NCBI GenBank assembly: GCA_028015205.1
Contig: CM051521.1
Location: 127,666,614 to 127,730,613 of the forward strand
From: Mytilisepta virgata
Taxonomy: Eukaryota; Mollusca; Bivalvia; Mytilida; Mytilidae
Direction of reading: 5' to 3'
Length of the DNA: 64,000 nt
Shown: positions 50,650 through 63,540 of the stretch, piece after piece
Position numbering within the stretch: position 1 is the stretch's first letter
Layout of the letters: every line of letters starts with the position of its first letter
Notes under the pieces: generated by a model
What the model was told of the DNA's origin: nothing
The model's database searches: none
Seen by the model: only the letters and a program-made list of their open reading frames with translations
Translations under genes and position numbers: made by a program

Positions 50650-51985
50650 TACTTTTTATAGATACCTAAAAACATTAAGAAAATGAGCATACGTTTGTTA
50701 TATTTCTTTTTGTTTGTACTTTTCTGTTTCATACTTTTTGATATTTTTAAGTTTTAATGGTTTTGCATGCATTTATTTATTGAGTTGATGTTTTTTACTT
50801 TGATTATAAGTTAAAGATAGATAACTTTAAAATGGAAATGCCTGACTTGCATGCATCTTAATTTGTGTAATTTAACATACTGGTTAGCATATTTAATGAG
50901 TAGTATGTGCCTTGAAGGGGTTGTTAACAATCATAGGAATTATCTTCATTTAACTCGGAGCAATAGCAAAAATAGGAAACATGGAACAATTTGTGAACAC
51001 ACATCTATGGTCTGCAAAGTTAAACTTAAGTCTGTATCCTTGACCTTCAAGAGGGATATTTCAATGCCATTTGTGATATACCCTGTAATGGGGGATAACT
51101 ATCATACAAATTATCTTTTAACTCCAAGTGCTATTGAAGATAGAGACGGACATAGTTTATGGGCATTCACCTTTGGTTTGTAAGGTTTAAGTGGCCTTGA
51201 CCTTCAACGTAGATTTCATCATAAAGACACGTTTTCAAGAATGATGGTGAACAAAGTATCATTATTGAACTTAGAGCACTCTCAAAATATACAACAGACA
51301 TTATGCATGGACTAGGGCTCCCATCATTAAATTATTAAAACAACTTTTTAAGGCAATTATAAAGATCTCAGACTGAATTTTGATAAATAATATGTCAAAG
51401 AAAAAAGTTATTGTCTTTTTGATGTGTCCTTTTTTCTTATCTCAGTTGTGCTTTAGGTCAATTTATGCCTGACCAAGATGAAATGCTATAGGGTTGTAAG
51501 TATCTAAAGGATAGAATTAAAACTCTAAAATAGGTTAGTGACTGAAATCTGAAAATCACTGTTAAATGAAATAACATGTACTTTTATCATTCTTCAAAGT
51601 TTTTTTTAATTCTGGAAATTCTACATTTCTGAGTACATGAAGTAATGATTTATCATTTGAATCTCTGTCCATTTTGGAGATAGTTCCTAATTTATATCAG
51701 TTGAGAGTTAGATTTACATTTAATAGATCCCTTAATAGTTCAAAAAATAAATTGATTTTTTTTTTACCAAAAAGATGTTCTTGATGATGATAAGGTCAGT
51801 GAAATCCATTTAATTTGTATCAGCACTATTGTATTTCAGTTAAAGCCATTAATGTATGTATTGTGATGATGAAAGGATATGGAGTGTGTTAACAGTGTGG
51901 GATTATATCATATAAGTTTTGAAATAATTATACTTATTCTTGTTAAGTACTTGCAATCTTTGATAGTTTGAGTATTTATGCAGAG
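50650..51985. other. Downstream DNA; nothing firm
   Basis: AT-rich. Phrases such as ccttgaccttcaa(g/c) recur at about 51040 and 51195, probably an old repeat. No gene is supported. Confidence 0.35.
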
Positions 51986-51989
51986 TGAG

Positions 51990-53720
51990 TTTAATTTTTA
52001 TCTCGCCTTCGATGAAAAAGTCGTGAAGACGAAATGTAGATGTTACTTTCAGGCGGTGATGGCAGTGTAAACTTCTTTAAAACTTTAGTAACTTTGCACA
52101 TATAATACCTACAATTCAGATTTATGGTCCACAGATAGTTATTGTATAAGGTTTGCCGCAGTATACTGGTCTTGTGACCATGACCTTATTTTCATGGTTC
52201 ACTGACTTCATAAACATAATTGTGAAATCTGTGTCCAAGTTTTGTGGTTAAATCCATTTCTCAGCAGCTGTAATACCTAGGCCAACCATATGTGGTCTAG
52301 ATAGTTCTTAGTGGGTACATGCAGTCTCATTCCTGGCTTGGGACCTTGACCTCAATTTCATGCTTGAGTGACTTTGTCACATTTTCATTGTTAAGTCCAT
52401 TTCTCAGCAACTAGAATACCTAGACCCACGATATTTGGTTGATATATAGTTCTTGGTGGGTACATGTCAGTCTGACACATGCCTTTTGACCTTGACCTCA
52501 ATTTCATGTTTGAGTGACCTGTGTCACATTTTCGTGATTAAGTCCATTTGTCTGAAACGGTAATACCTACCCACCGTATTTGGTCTTTTGATAGTTCTTG
52601 GTGGGCACATGCCAGTCTGACACTTGTTCCTGGACATTGACCTCAGTTTCATGATTTAGTCACTTTCATCAAAGTTTCTTGATTAAGTCGATTTTCCAGC
52701 AACTGCAATACCTAGATCCACCGTGTTTGGTATATAGATAGTGGGTACATGCAAGTCTGACACCTGTCTCTTGACTTTGACCTCAATTTCATGCTTGAGT
52801 GACTTTGTAACATTTTCGAGATTAGGTCCATTTCTCAGCAACTTTATTACCTAGACCCACCATATTTGGTCAATAGATAGTTCTTTGTGGACACATGCCA
52901 GTCTGGACCCTGACCTCAATTTCATGCTTGAGTGATATGTGTCACATTTCTGAGATTAAGTCCATTTCTCAGTAAAGGCATTACCTAGGCCCATCATATT
53001 TGGACTGTAGGTAGTTCTTAGTGGATACATGGCAGTCTAACACCTGTCAGCTTAACATTGACCTCAGTTTCATGCTTGAGTGACTTAATATACATTTTCA
53101 TGATTTAGTCTATTTCTCAGCAACTGTACTACATTTGTAACCAGACCCACAGTATTTGTATTGATAGAAATTCTTTAAGTGGGTATATACCACTTTAACA
53201 TCTGACACCTTACCTTTGACCTCTATTTCATGCTTGACTGACTTGTTTCACATTTTGGGATAATATCCATTTCTCAGCAACTATAACACATAGACCAACC
53301 ATATTTGGTCAATAAATAATGCTTGATGGGTACATGGCTATCTGAGACCTGGACTTGAGTCACATTTTCATGATTAAGTCCATTTTTCTGTAGCTGTAAT
53401 GCCTATATCCAAATTGACCTCAATTTTAGGATTGAGTGAATCTTGTCCCATTTTTACAAATAAGTCCTTTTCTCAACAAATATAAATGTATTATATATAG
53501 ACTTACTATTTTTTGTCTATAGATAGTTTTTGGTGGGTACATACCAAAATCAAACCTGTCAGCTCGCCTTGGACACAGTTTTTGGCTTGAATGACATGCA
53601 TGAGATTTTTCAGATAAATTATCACCTGACCATTACTATTTCTTTTAACGCATTTTCCGATGTCGAGTATTAGATAATCATTATTTTGTGTTTATGTGCT
53701 TACTCAGACGAGACAAAATA
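51990..53720 (+). repeat. Palindrome-headed repeat with ~140-bp degenerate units
   Basis: The head tctcgccttcgatgaaaaag then tcgtgaagacgaaa is an imperfect hairpin. About nine units share ccatttctcagcaactgtaa then tacctagacccaccatattt, ggtgggtacatgccagtctg and accttgacctcaatttcatg. Spacing is 112-162 bp, heavily diverged. The right edge may be the agacgagacaaaat near 53708. Confidence 0.8.
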
Positions 53721-54592
53721 ATGTAGTGTGCCCAGGCTTGTTTATCTATTATGAGCTGGAAGACAAGAAGTAGTCCTTCACTTCCACTCCCTATTCAAAT
53801 TTGGTCTATATTCTCTCAATATCCTTTCCAAGCTATACTATGACATCAGTAATAAACAGAAAATAATTCCAATTTCATTTATATAAAATTTAAGCTCTAA
53901 AAGAAGCAAAATAAATTTTTCACCACAGTGTTCATACTCTTAAACAGGTCTCCTTAAATATGCCCATATTAAATTTATTGAAACCATATATTTTATATAA
54001 AAAGAAGTTGATATATTGCATAGAATTGAAGACTTGTTTAATTAATATATGTATCTTGATAATCTTTAATCAAAATCTAAGTGTAAGATGAAGTATCTTC
54101 TGGAGCATTGTCAGGGTGATATGTTTCCCTATATACATGTAAGATTTGGAAAAGTAAACATATAAATTGTAGTGCCATAATATCTTCTATAAGATGACCC
54201 TTTTTTGTCATAATATTGTAGAATTATATATGAAATGAAATGTCTTATGGGAGGTTAATTGTGTATAATTTGTAATATTTTGAATTAAAGAAAGTGCTGT
54301 TTTATGCAATATTAAGTGAATGAATTTTTTATCCAAATTGTGTCATATGTATGATAAATATTAAGTTTGACAGAAAAATGAAGATGTATGAACTAATTTT
54401 GTTTTTATTGTTTTCCTTGCCATGATGACCTGTAAGAATCTGTTTTATTTAAGACATAATGTGTTTTAACCTATCACAAAGTTTGCGATATCAAAATCTC
54501 TGACAGTTCACATACCCTTACTTCTGTACTACAATATAACAACATACACTTACTGCTTTTAAACAACTTCAATAAAAGGATATATGAAGTTA
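53721..54592. other. Intergenic AT-rich DNA; nothing recognised
   Basis: No repeat units, hairpins or coding similarity that I can support. Confidence 0.35.
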
Positions 54593-54603
54593 AGATGAAC
54601 ATA

Positions 54604-54867
54604 GGGGCCTCGGTGGCTGAGGGTCTAGGTAGTTAGTTATGGCTACTAATGATCACTAGCCTGTCAACACTGGGGTTGTGAGTTCGAATCTCACCTGTGG
54701 CGGGGTGTGTTTGACTCCAATCTAAATTGACAAAAATTGCCAATTTTCCTACCGCCGGTCAGTGGTTCTCTCCGGGTACTCCAGCTTCCTCCACCAATAA
54801 AAACTGGCCACCGCGAAATAGCCAAATGTGCTAAAAACGGCGTAAAACCCCAACTAAACAAACAAAT
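54604..54867 (+). mobile_element. tRNA-derived SINE, + strand, with 11-bp target duplication
   Basis: Starts ggggcctcggtggctgaggg (A-box-like ggtggctgag) and has a good B box, gttcgaatctc, at 54682-54692. A non-tRNA body follows, ending ctaaacaaacaaat. The duplication agatgaacata flanks it at 54593-54603 and 54868-54878. Same family as the - strand copy at 33328-33598, which shows that this element moved as a unit. Confidence 0.93.
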
Positions 54868-54879
54868 AGATGAACATAC

Positions 54880-56079
54880 CTTGGATAAATTATGGAATCC
54901 ATCCATTCATGTGACAGAAATTCAAGTAAAAAAACTGTTTTTTCATTGCTGTTCTTCATTTCAAAGTCACACGGTGAGACCTTATCACTTAGAAATATCT
55001 TGAAAGTTCGGGAAGACCCTTAGCACAGGTTTGAGCAGAACACTTTGCTTAATTTCGATCATGTCAATTCTGTGGTGCAATAGGAATAAGCCTTAATGCA
55101 GGTGCTAGGAATATTAAGAAATTACAATAACAGCACAGAAATCTTAGTACCATTAGAAAAAAATTTGATGGTTTATACGAAGAATATTATTTGTCATTTA
55201 AAAAAAAAATTGTTAAGAAGGAGAGATCCTTATTCAAATCTGTACACTTATTTGCCCATTACTATTTCTGTAAATTGGAGAATTGACAGAATAGGCAAAT
55301 ATGTTAGTTAGATTTGATCATTTTCTAATTAGTCCAGCAAAAATATGTATGCCTTTTGTCTGAATTGCAATGTCTGAAGAAACGGGTATTTATTGGATTT
55401 TGTTTATCTATTCTTCAGACCCTTCTAGCACGAAGAAAAGAAATAAAAACAGTCCTTTATTTCAGTTTCCATTGTATAGATGATGTAATACACGTCTTAC
55501 TAATTCTGATTTTATTGATCAGCCACATTTATCTACAATAGTGATCTGATTTAAACAGGCCACATCTACGCCTGCTTTATACTTGTACACAGATGACCAA
55601 GGATGATTAAAATAAACTTCTATCATACTGTGATGGTTTTTACTTTCCCATTTAGAATTCCACTTTTCTTAAGTAACCTACCAAGAACTCCAGCATATGA
55701 AGTTTCTGTCTCACAAATGAGATTAGATATACTCATTTAGATTTTAGGTTTTACTGGAATCGACACCTCACCAGATTACATTTTATCGGATTTTCCTCAC
55801 TAACCTGCTAACTCGTATTAGTAAGATTCTGACTTGATAATTAAATCATATCGCAAGTAATGTATTCATGGTCTCTTTCTCCCTGGAATTCAGGTCTAAT
55901 ACACATTTTTTAACCAGATTATTGTCAAATTTTTGACAATTTTATACGAAATGCTTATTTCATATTCTATAAATATATATAAAACCCAAATATCGGAGTT
56001 TAGACATTTATTTACACATGTATATCCAAAGCTTAATTTGGACTAAATTTTTATTGTTTTTTAATTTATAAGTCGCTAT
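54880..56079. other. Intergenic AT-rich DNA; nothing recognised
   Basis: Short frames only, no similarity noted. Confidence 0.35.
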
Positions 56080-56510
56080 AATGTCAACAATAAGCCAAAC
56101 ACTGACAGTAACATCTGCAGGACCCGTCCGTCAACAGTACTATTGACCATTTATCAATAATAATTACCATGTTCAGTAACAATACTGAACGGCTATTTTT
56201 GTATTTTAAATATACCAGGTATTTCCCTTTATTTTCATAATTTCAATAATTATTCAACCATGGTGGATATCTTTGATAATAATTACTTTGATAGTTGATA
56301 TTACAAATTGAACTTTCTGTATTAGATTGTTTCACTTCCATCTCGCAGGCGTATTAAAAAGTAAAGGGGATTCTTTGGTATATTTCTAACCCCTTCAAAG
56401 TCTTAACCTTACTGTATATAATGTTGAAAATCTAAATGTCTTCATCAACAGCTATAGGTTGATTATGAACCAGATAATGACAACTCTGCAATTTTATATG
56501 GTAGGACTTT
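56080..56510 (+). repeat. Diverged segmental repeat, copy 1
   Basis: Carries ccaggtatttccct, ataattt(c)aataatt, accatggtggatatct(t/g)t then gata, ttacaaattgaactttctgt and ccagataatgacaa in the same order as copies 2 and 3. Confidence 0.6.
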
Positions 56511-56519
56511 TGCACCCTA

Positions 56520-57655
56520 TTTGCTAGTCATATTGTTTATTATACAGATTGTACATATTTCAGACAAAAGAACAACCCTTAAACACCTGTTAATATGGCA
56601 GGATCTTTCAAATTAGCTGTATGTTGACAAACGATTTTAGAGGGTAATATATATTTACATTTGTTTATCATATTCCAATTCCCATGTGAGGGATAAAATC
56701 AAAGGACCTCTCTTACCTCTTAACTTTGTCAGACAAAAGTATGACCCCCTTAAAACACGTGGCATTAATGATGAAAATTAGATGTATTTGGATCAACAGC
56801 TGTATGTTGACTTTAGTGTGAACCAAACGATCAATATTCTGTAATGCTGTATGTGGTGTTTATTATAATACATCAGTATAGATATACAATTTTTTATTTT
56901 GGGGATTCACATTGTTGGTGCTTTGGTTTCTGTTCTCACTTGTTCTAGTTTTGTTTAGTTTATTATACGTTTGCTACAGCGCCGCTGCAGCGAAGATAAG
57001 CTGCGCGTAAGATTGTTAGCACGCTGGCAATAACTTTGAACTGAGCCATCTAACCTCTTTCTATGAATGCTTCCGCATTTTTTACTGTTTGCGTATTGAT
57101 ACAGTGTTTGACAGAAATACAGTCTCCATTATCAGGGCCCCGTTCAACCTGAAATAGTCTCAGTTGTAGGCTTGTGCAACAACAATTAAGGTTAAGGAGA
57201 GAGCACAAGGATTATTAATAAAACGCATGTATTATTTTATAATTGTTAATTGACCAAATTTGTTTTTGTCGATTCCATATTTGTCTCTCACGAAGATCGT
57301 TCGGCTATTTTCGACAATTAGTAGAGCATATAAATTATCTGAACAATGCAATTAGGTCGTAATATCGACAATCTGTCAACACGGGTAATTCCTATGGAGC
57401 GACCATTTGACTCGATGGGACGATATATATAACCAAGAACAAGACCTATCAATCGTTTTTGAAATTGTTATTTGTTATTGAACGTTTTTGGAATGACGTT
57501 ACATCAGAGACATATAAAACATGTCTCTGGTTACATTTATCAAATTCCGTTCTCACATATCCTCGGCAAAAACAAAATAGGCTATATCGTAAATTTTCCC
57601 CGCCCAGTACCAATACGGGGATATTTCAAAAAATATATTCCGATTCTTAAGAAAT
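56520..57655. other. Intergenic; nothing recognised
   Basis: Contains a GC-richer patch near 56980-57010 (acagcgccgctgcagcgaag) of unknown meaning. Confidence 0.35.
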
Positions 57656-57659
57656 TTGA

Positions 57660-57815
57660 AACTGTCTTATATACTGTGCCTCAAATATCCCCTTGTATCT
57701 CTGAAACACTGTCTATATACTGTTCCTCAAATTTCCCCGTGTATCTCTGAAAAACTGTCTTATAATATACTGTTCCTCAAATTTCCCCGTGTATATCTCT
57801 GAAAAACTGTCTGTC
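57660..57815 (+). repeat. ~55-bp tandem repeat, 3 units
   Basis: Units share actgt(g/t)cctcaaat(t/a)t then ccccgtgtatctctgaaaaa and ctgtct; the last unit has small insertions. Confidence 0.85.
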
Positions 57816-57973
57816 TTTTATTTCGTTATTTTCTTCAAATTGGATTACAATTTATTACGAAATAAATGTCATCAACAAAATATTGAACTTTATTACTTGT
57901 TCCGACTTAACAGTTACATGAGTTATTTTAGTGAATTACTGAATAAGTGAAAATGGTCAGAATTGACCATTTA

Positions 57974-58540
57974 TTATACCCCCGCAAACACAGTTTTTGG
58001 GGGTATATAGGAATTGTCCGTCCGTCTGTCTGTTTGCCTGTCCATGTACATTGTAAGCGCAACTCCTCCTAAACAGTTCTATGGATTTCGATGAGACTTT
58101 ATATGAAGGTTGGGCATCATATTTAGATGTGCATGAAGCAATATAATTATCACCAGATGCTTACAAAGGTAGATAATTCATCTTAAGGGTTTTACATATA
58201 TAAAGCTTTTAAGCGAAACTCCTCCTAAACCGTTCAATTCATTTTGATGTAACTTTATATGAAGGTTGGGCATCATATGTAGATGTGTATGAAGCAAGAT
58301 AATTATCGCTGGATGCTTGCAAAGGGAAAAAAATCAAACTTTAGGATTCTACAAATTTAAAGCTTGTCAGCGTAACTCCTCCTAGACCGTTCAATACATT
58401 TTGATGAAACGTTATGTGAAGGTTGGGTTGCATATGTAGATATACATGAAAGAAGACAATTAGCGCCGGATGCTTGCAAAGGGAGATAATCCAACTTATG
58501 GGTTTGAAGTTTGTAAGCGTAAACTCCTAGTATTGCAAAT
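57974..58540 (+). repeat. Palindrome-headed repeat with three ~150-bp units
   Basis: The head is tataccccc (57975-57983) facing gggggtata (57999-58007), a perfect 9-bp stem. It is followed by gtccgtccgtctgtctg and units built on gcgaaactcctcctaaaccg, ttatatgaaggttgggcatc and gatgcttgcaaagggagata. Same architecture as the elements at 28321 and 51990 but a different sequence. Confidence 0.85.
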
Positions 58541-58544
58541 GGGG

Positions 58545-59550
58545 TATCACTCAGTGAGGTCACTCACAGTTATAGTTATTCATGGATTGTGATGGTCTTT
58601 AATCAACCATTCAGCTTATATATTAGTTGAATTTCTGGTTAAAGATATCCGTTCAACATAATTTCTAAATGGAATAGTATAAATGTCTCCAAATTTGTTC
58701 AATGGTCAATTATTCTATAGCGCAATGGTAGATTTGAAGTAAATTTATTATATATTAGTGCAGTATCAGCATGACGGTTAGTAATGTATTAGAAACCCTG
58801 TTAAGACTCAAAACAACAATAAGGCATAGAAAAATAGGGTTCGTGCAAAAAATTTAGCAGCAGCGCTGCAGATCAGTACTTCAGTGCTATGTATATTCTT
58901 TCAGCTGTACATGTATCCTTGAAGCGTTTGGTTGTGTTCCATTCTTATGACTTTTCCTTGGACTTCGAATCTGTTGACTTCCCATTGATTTCACGTCGCC
59001 TCGGTATTCTTTTTTCGATATTGTATATTTTAAAATAAAATTACGAATAAACTTTCCCTTTTTTACAACTATACCCACTGCTAGTGAATAGTTCCATCAC
59101 TACAATCCATAGTCATGAAACAGTTTACTCAAGGAGTCCTAACATTTTCCCGTGGTATTTTGTTCCCATGCATTTAGAGAAAGATATAGTTGGGAATGAA
59201 AGTTTTAAATTTTACACTCTGGTTAAAAATTATGGGTAAAAAAAACTTTCGCAGTATCGAATACATGGTGAAATGTTGTAAATTATATGGTGACTCACAA
59301 TATATGCATCTCTGTGAAGTGTTGGGATCTTTTGTACCACCCCTGAAGGTTCTGAAAATTTTAAGAATCGATTGTCCAAAAAAAATCTTTTACATGAAGA
59401 TAGAAACATAAAATTAGGTGTATTAGTTACCCTTATAAGAGTTGTCTGTCATGTCTGTGCCATGAGTTTCGGAAACTTGAATATATTTCCTTAAGGCAAA
59501 CATTATTTGCCAAAATATGTATTTCGAGATATCAAATACATGAAATAATA
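58545..59550. other. Intergenic; nothing recognised
   Basis: AT-rich, no supported feature. Confidence 0.35.
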
Positions 59551-59555
59551 ATTGT

Positions 59556-59696
59556 AGATTATTACATGGCATTTTCCATATCGGCCCTGGTATCATCCCA
59601 AGACTCCCATATCGGACTGAGGACTTTAGCCCGAGGTCCCATATCGGTCGAGGGATTATACCAGGGCCGAAATGGAAAATGCCATGTAATGATCTA
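59556..59696. mobile_element. 141-bp fold-back element with ~44-bp arms
   Basis: attacatggcattttccata then tcggccctggtatcatccc (59561-59599) is mirrored by 59652-59690 with two mismatches, and the match extends outward to gat(t/c). The loop repeats cccatatcgg twice. Confidence 0.9.
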
Positions 59697-59939
59697 TTTA
59701 TCACATATTTGAAAAAAACATAAAAATAATTTTAGAATTTTTAAAAATGGGGAAAAAACAAACGAAAATATGGATTTTCGAAGGCCAATACGGATTTTTT
59801 AGGGCAAATATGGATTTTCGACAAATAACCGACTCAGACTTCCGGCTATTATTGGACATCCAAAAACATGTGATAATGAAATCTTTTAAACATGGTGAAT
59901 TATATTATATCTGTTATTTGTGTTATTAACTTTAGTGGG

Positions 59940-60555
59940 CAGCGGGTTTCTGCAGTATATGATTGCTGTGTTTTTCATTCACTTATTTATTGACTACACT
60001 ACATTATTAATTTTTAACGTCATTGTCAGATCTTTAAATAGTGTATTTGAAATAAACCAGGTATTTCCCTAAATTTTTATAACTTTAATAATTTGTTTAG
60101 AATTATTTTATTAATCAATTCATAAACACTTTTAAAAGTATCAATAGGGATTAGGAAACAAGTACAAGTTTATTTTCTCTTTAAATGTAGCACAAAGAAG
60201 CATTAGTAATACACTCCTTACATATATTAAACCATGGTGGATATCTGTGATAGTAATTAGGCTCGATTTGGTATTACAAATAGAACTTTCTTCGTCTAAA
60301 GATTTATAAAGCTAAGAAGTCTTTCGACTTTAATTCAATTATCAATAATATCACCCTTCAATCACCCTTCAGTACTAAACATAGTGATGAGTGAAAACGT
60401 CTTAGCTGCAGCTATAAACTGAGTGTGGTATGGACCAAATAATTATCTACATGATTTGGTTTTTTTTCTGTACGATAGTAAAATTATTGAATTTTATCTA
60501 GTGTATTGTAAAATGTATCTATAACATCAATATCATACAGATAGTTTTTGAAATT
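59940..60555 (+). repeat. Diverged segmental repeat, copy 2
   Basis: Same order of landmarks as copy 1, and with copy 3 also shares tgatgagt(g/t)aaaa, agtatggta-type phrases and aaaatgtatctataacatca. Confidence 0.65.
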
Positions 60556-60929
60556 TATAATTAACAAAATAGAGAATATTTATAACCAACGTAAATACTT
60601 ATATTATAAATGTCTACAACGTGTGGATTTGATTTTTTCTATTATGTGTAAAAGTAATGGCGATGCCCGCAAAAGTAAAGCACCGATATTAAAACAAAAC
60701 TTGTATAAATATCCTTCAAAAAATGCTATACTACGTTTCTATACTACATTGGACAGAAATCTTGGAAACATGATAAACGCTGAGACAGCTGCAAGGCAAT
60801 GACTAGCAGACATACTTGACAAACGGTATTCGCAAGATATGGACAATCAAAACTGGTGATCTCTTTTGAGTATCATTACTCTGAACGTATTCGTGACCAT
60901 TTAGTTGGCTGTTTTAGATAAAATGAAGT

Positions 60930-62170
60930 TTTTTTCAGTGGAACTGGGGACAAATACTATTCATAATATCATTTTAATACATGAATAATTTACATTATTT
61001 GTTGGTAACACTACATATTTGTTTTTTGACGTCAACTTCAGTTCTTTAAATGGCTATTGTATATTTAATAAAAGAAATCAGGTATTTCCCTACATTTTTA
61101 TAACTTCGATAATTAGTTTCATTTTATGAATCAATTTATAAACATAAGTATACAGTACACAATATGACTTATGGTATATCAAAGGGATTCTCATCAAGTT
61201 GAGAAAATGGAAAGTTAGCCAACATAGGTCAACATATGTTACAAACTTCGTCGTGCAGGCTTTTTCCCAAATATTAGGTACAAAGAAGTAATGTAATACT
61301 TAAAAAATCATTGGATATTTATGATAACAATTATGCTGTATTTTGTATTACGAATGGAACATTCTGTATCTATAAAAGGCACATTTCATCTCCGCGAATT
61401 TTAAAATTTATAATGTTTCATCTCCGCGAGTAAATTATATTTAATTTCTGCGAACTGTTTTTCTCTTAGTTACATAATTATTCCGCGAATCACTCATGCA
61501 AAAAAATAATAATAATAAACATTGATAAGATCGATATTATTCACACACATATATCTAGTTATTTTTCACTCAGATTAACGGTTTATATATACAGGTACAA
61601 TATATAAAATCATTTCACAGTAAATATTAAAGTAACATGGTAACATGGATACATACGGAAAATGAACGAGGGAACAAATCTATTATTTACAATGGATATT
61701 CATAGAGAAAACTTAAATAATTTAAAAAAAAATTGGAGATACAGCACTGACAAAACCTGTAAAGCTTGCATAACGATTAAAAAATTGCGGAATTAATTTA
61801 CGTTGTTTCGCGTAAATGAAATACTTTTTTAGCGGAGATGAAATGCGACGTATATAAATGTTTTATGTCCATTTCATTCAGGGTGATAATAAAGCAAAGG
61901 GAACTTTCGGATTTATTTCAAAAGTGAATAATCTTACCCTTTAATCGCCCATTGGTACCGTACAAAATGATGAGTTAAAATAAAAAATAACTTATAGTAT
62001 GGTATGAATCAGATTGTCATGGTTCCATATCTCTGCTTTTCTCTATGGTAGTAAAAATATTTCCTTACAAACAATTTCTAGGTTTTTTTTAGTTCTGTTC
62101 TTTTCAGTGTATTTCATTTTATGAATAAGAAAATTCCAAATGTATCTATAACATCAGTTATTAAGAAAAA
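60930..62170 (+). repeat. Diverged segmental repeat, copy 3, interrupted by a MITE
   Basis: Landmarks caggtatttccctacatttt, tataacttcgataatt, tggatatttatgataacaat then tatgctg, gtattacgaatggaacattc and aaatgtatctataacatca match copy 2. It is longer because of the insertion at 61378-61848. Confidence 0.65.
61378..61848. mobile_element. ~470-bp MITE with ctccgcg inverted ends
   Basis: catttcatctccgcg near 61383 is mirrored by agcggagatgaaatgcg at 61831-61847. A second inward copy, gtttcatctccgcgag, lies at 61415-61430. Confidence 0.65.
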
Positions 62171-63460
62171 AGGACAAATATACCTAAGGAGTAATAAAAA
62201 AAACGTAATCCATTGGACAGACAAACATGGGAAGACAAATGAACAACCACAAGCACAACAAATAAACACAGAAAACTAAAAAAAAACAATGAACAAAATA
62301 GGAAATACATATAAGCTACATGTAAAAACGTGTATCATAGTATCTATGTGGATTTGTTTTTGTTGACTGAAATAGAGTTCATTGAAATATCAATAGAAAT
62401 TGGTAATAAGGGCAAAAGCAATCCTGCAATTTTCATGAGTCTAAATTTTGTTTTATCAATTTCCTAATATGCATTTTTCTACAGTCTACATACTTATCCT
62501 GAAGTTATGAATAAAAAGTATTATAATGGACCAAAATATACCATGTCACTGGTACGTAATATCAGTAGACTGTTCTAGTTTAGTTCATGAACAAAGAAAT
62601 TCTTTAGGTTGGTTTATCTGTGAATATAAACGTGTACAAGACGTTTTATCAATCAATATCGAGTATCCGCCCTCTATTAATTTTTACCTATCGACATACC
62701 ACAATCTTGTTGTAGCCATCTATCATATGATATTTATATCTTACTTTGTGTTGTGCAATATCCATTAATTGATAAGAGTATATAAGAATAATTTTTGGAC
62801 TCCCCCACCAGTGTGTGTCTCCTTTTTATTGAGTAACATATGGTACGTACTTTAAGAATAAAATTTAAATTAATATCCTATTAGGGAGAACTGTTAATTT
62901 TTATGGGGGAGGCTAGGATCAAATATTAGATCCTGCTTATTTATTTCGTCCAAATTTTTGTCATGGATTTTTTTTTCAGCCGATCTGTGGCCTAAATTTT
63001 TATTTTCATTTAAACCCAAAAATTTCCTGATTGACACAGGTCCTGCATTTGTTTTCACACCTTTAGTGAATCCGTCTTTCTTTCTTTCTTTTTTTGCCAA
63101 AATCCTGGTCCTGCCATTTTATTTCAAATTTGACCCTAGCCAACCCCCTCCCTCCTTAAAAATCAAATGGTTGCTCCCTTAGTCGTTTCCAATTATTTGA
63201 ATACTATAAATAGTAATTTTCTTGTTTTTATTATCCCCTCTCTCAATGAAGCAGCGCCGATTATGTTTTGCTGTTTGCACTATGTACGTACCTACGTATA
63301 TTTGTGCATAATTCCCCGGTAATCTCACAAACCACAAATCACAAAATCTTGAAACTTGACACAATGAATGTAGATTTTGCCGTAGGCTTGGGAAATCTGA
63401 TATTCGTCCAAAGGGTAGAACTTTCGACGAAATCGATCTTCACGGTATCCAGTAAATCAG
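62171..63460. other. Intergenic; nothing recognised
   Basis: AT-rich; includes a pyrimidine-rich stretch near 63070-63150. No gene supported. Confidence 0.35.
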
Positions 63461-63465
63461 TGAAA

Positions 63466-63540
63466 TGTTCTATGGGTACAAATTCTGCTCCTATTATTAA
63501 CGACTAGTTTTCGTATTGTCAAGAACAGTCTTTTATTTAA
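63466..63540 (+). mobile_element. Possible short RT relic
   Basis: Reads SMGTNSAPIIND, a stop, then FSYCQEQSFI, which resembles the MGTNCAPLLADLFLYSYE motif of the relic at 1696-2236. It is very short, so this could be chance. Confidence 0.3.

Noticed and set aside
54604..54695. Genuine tRNA gene
   Set aside because: Has A- and B-box-like motifs but excess sequence between them and no cloverleaf; tail and target duplication show a SINE.
59423..59704. 93-codon - strand frame
   Set aside because: Passes through the 59556-59696 hairpin, which explains its internal symmetry; no similarity.
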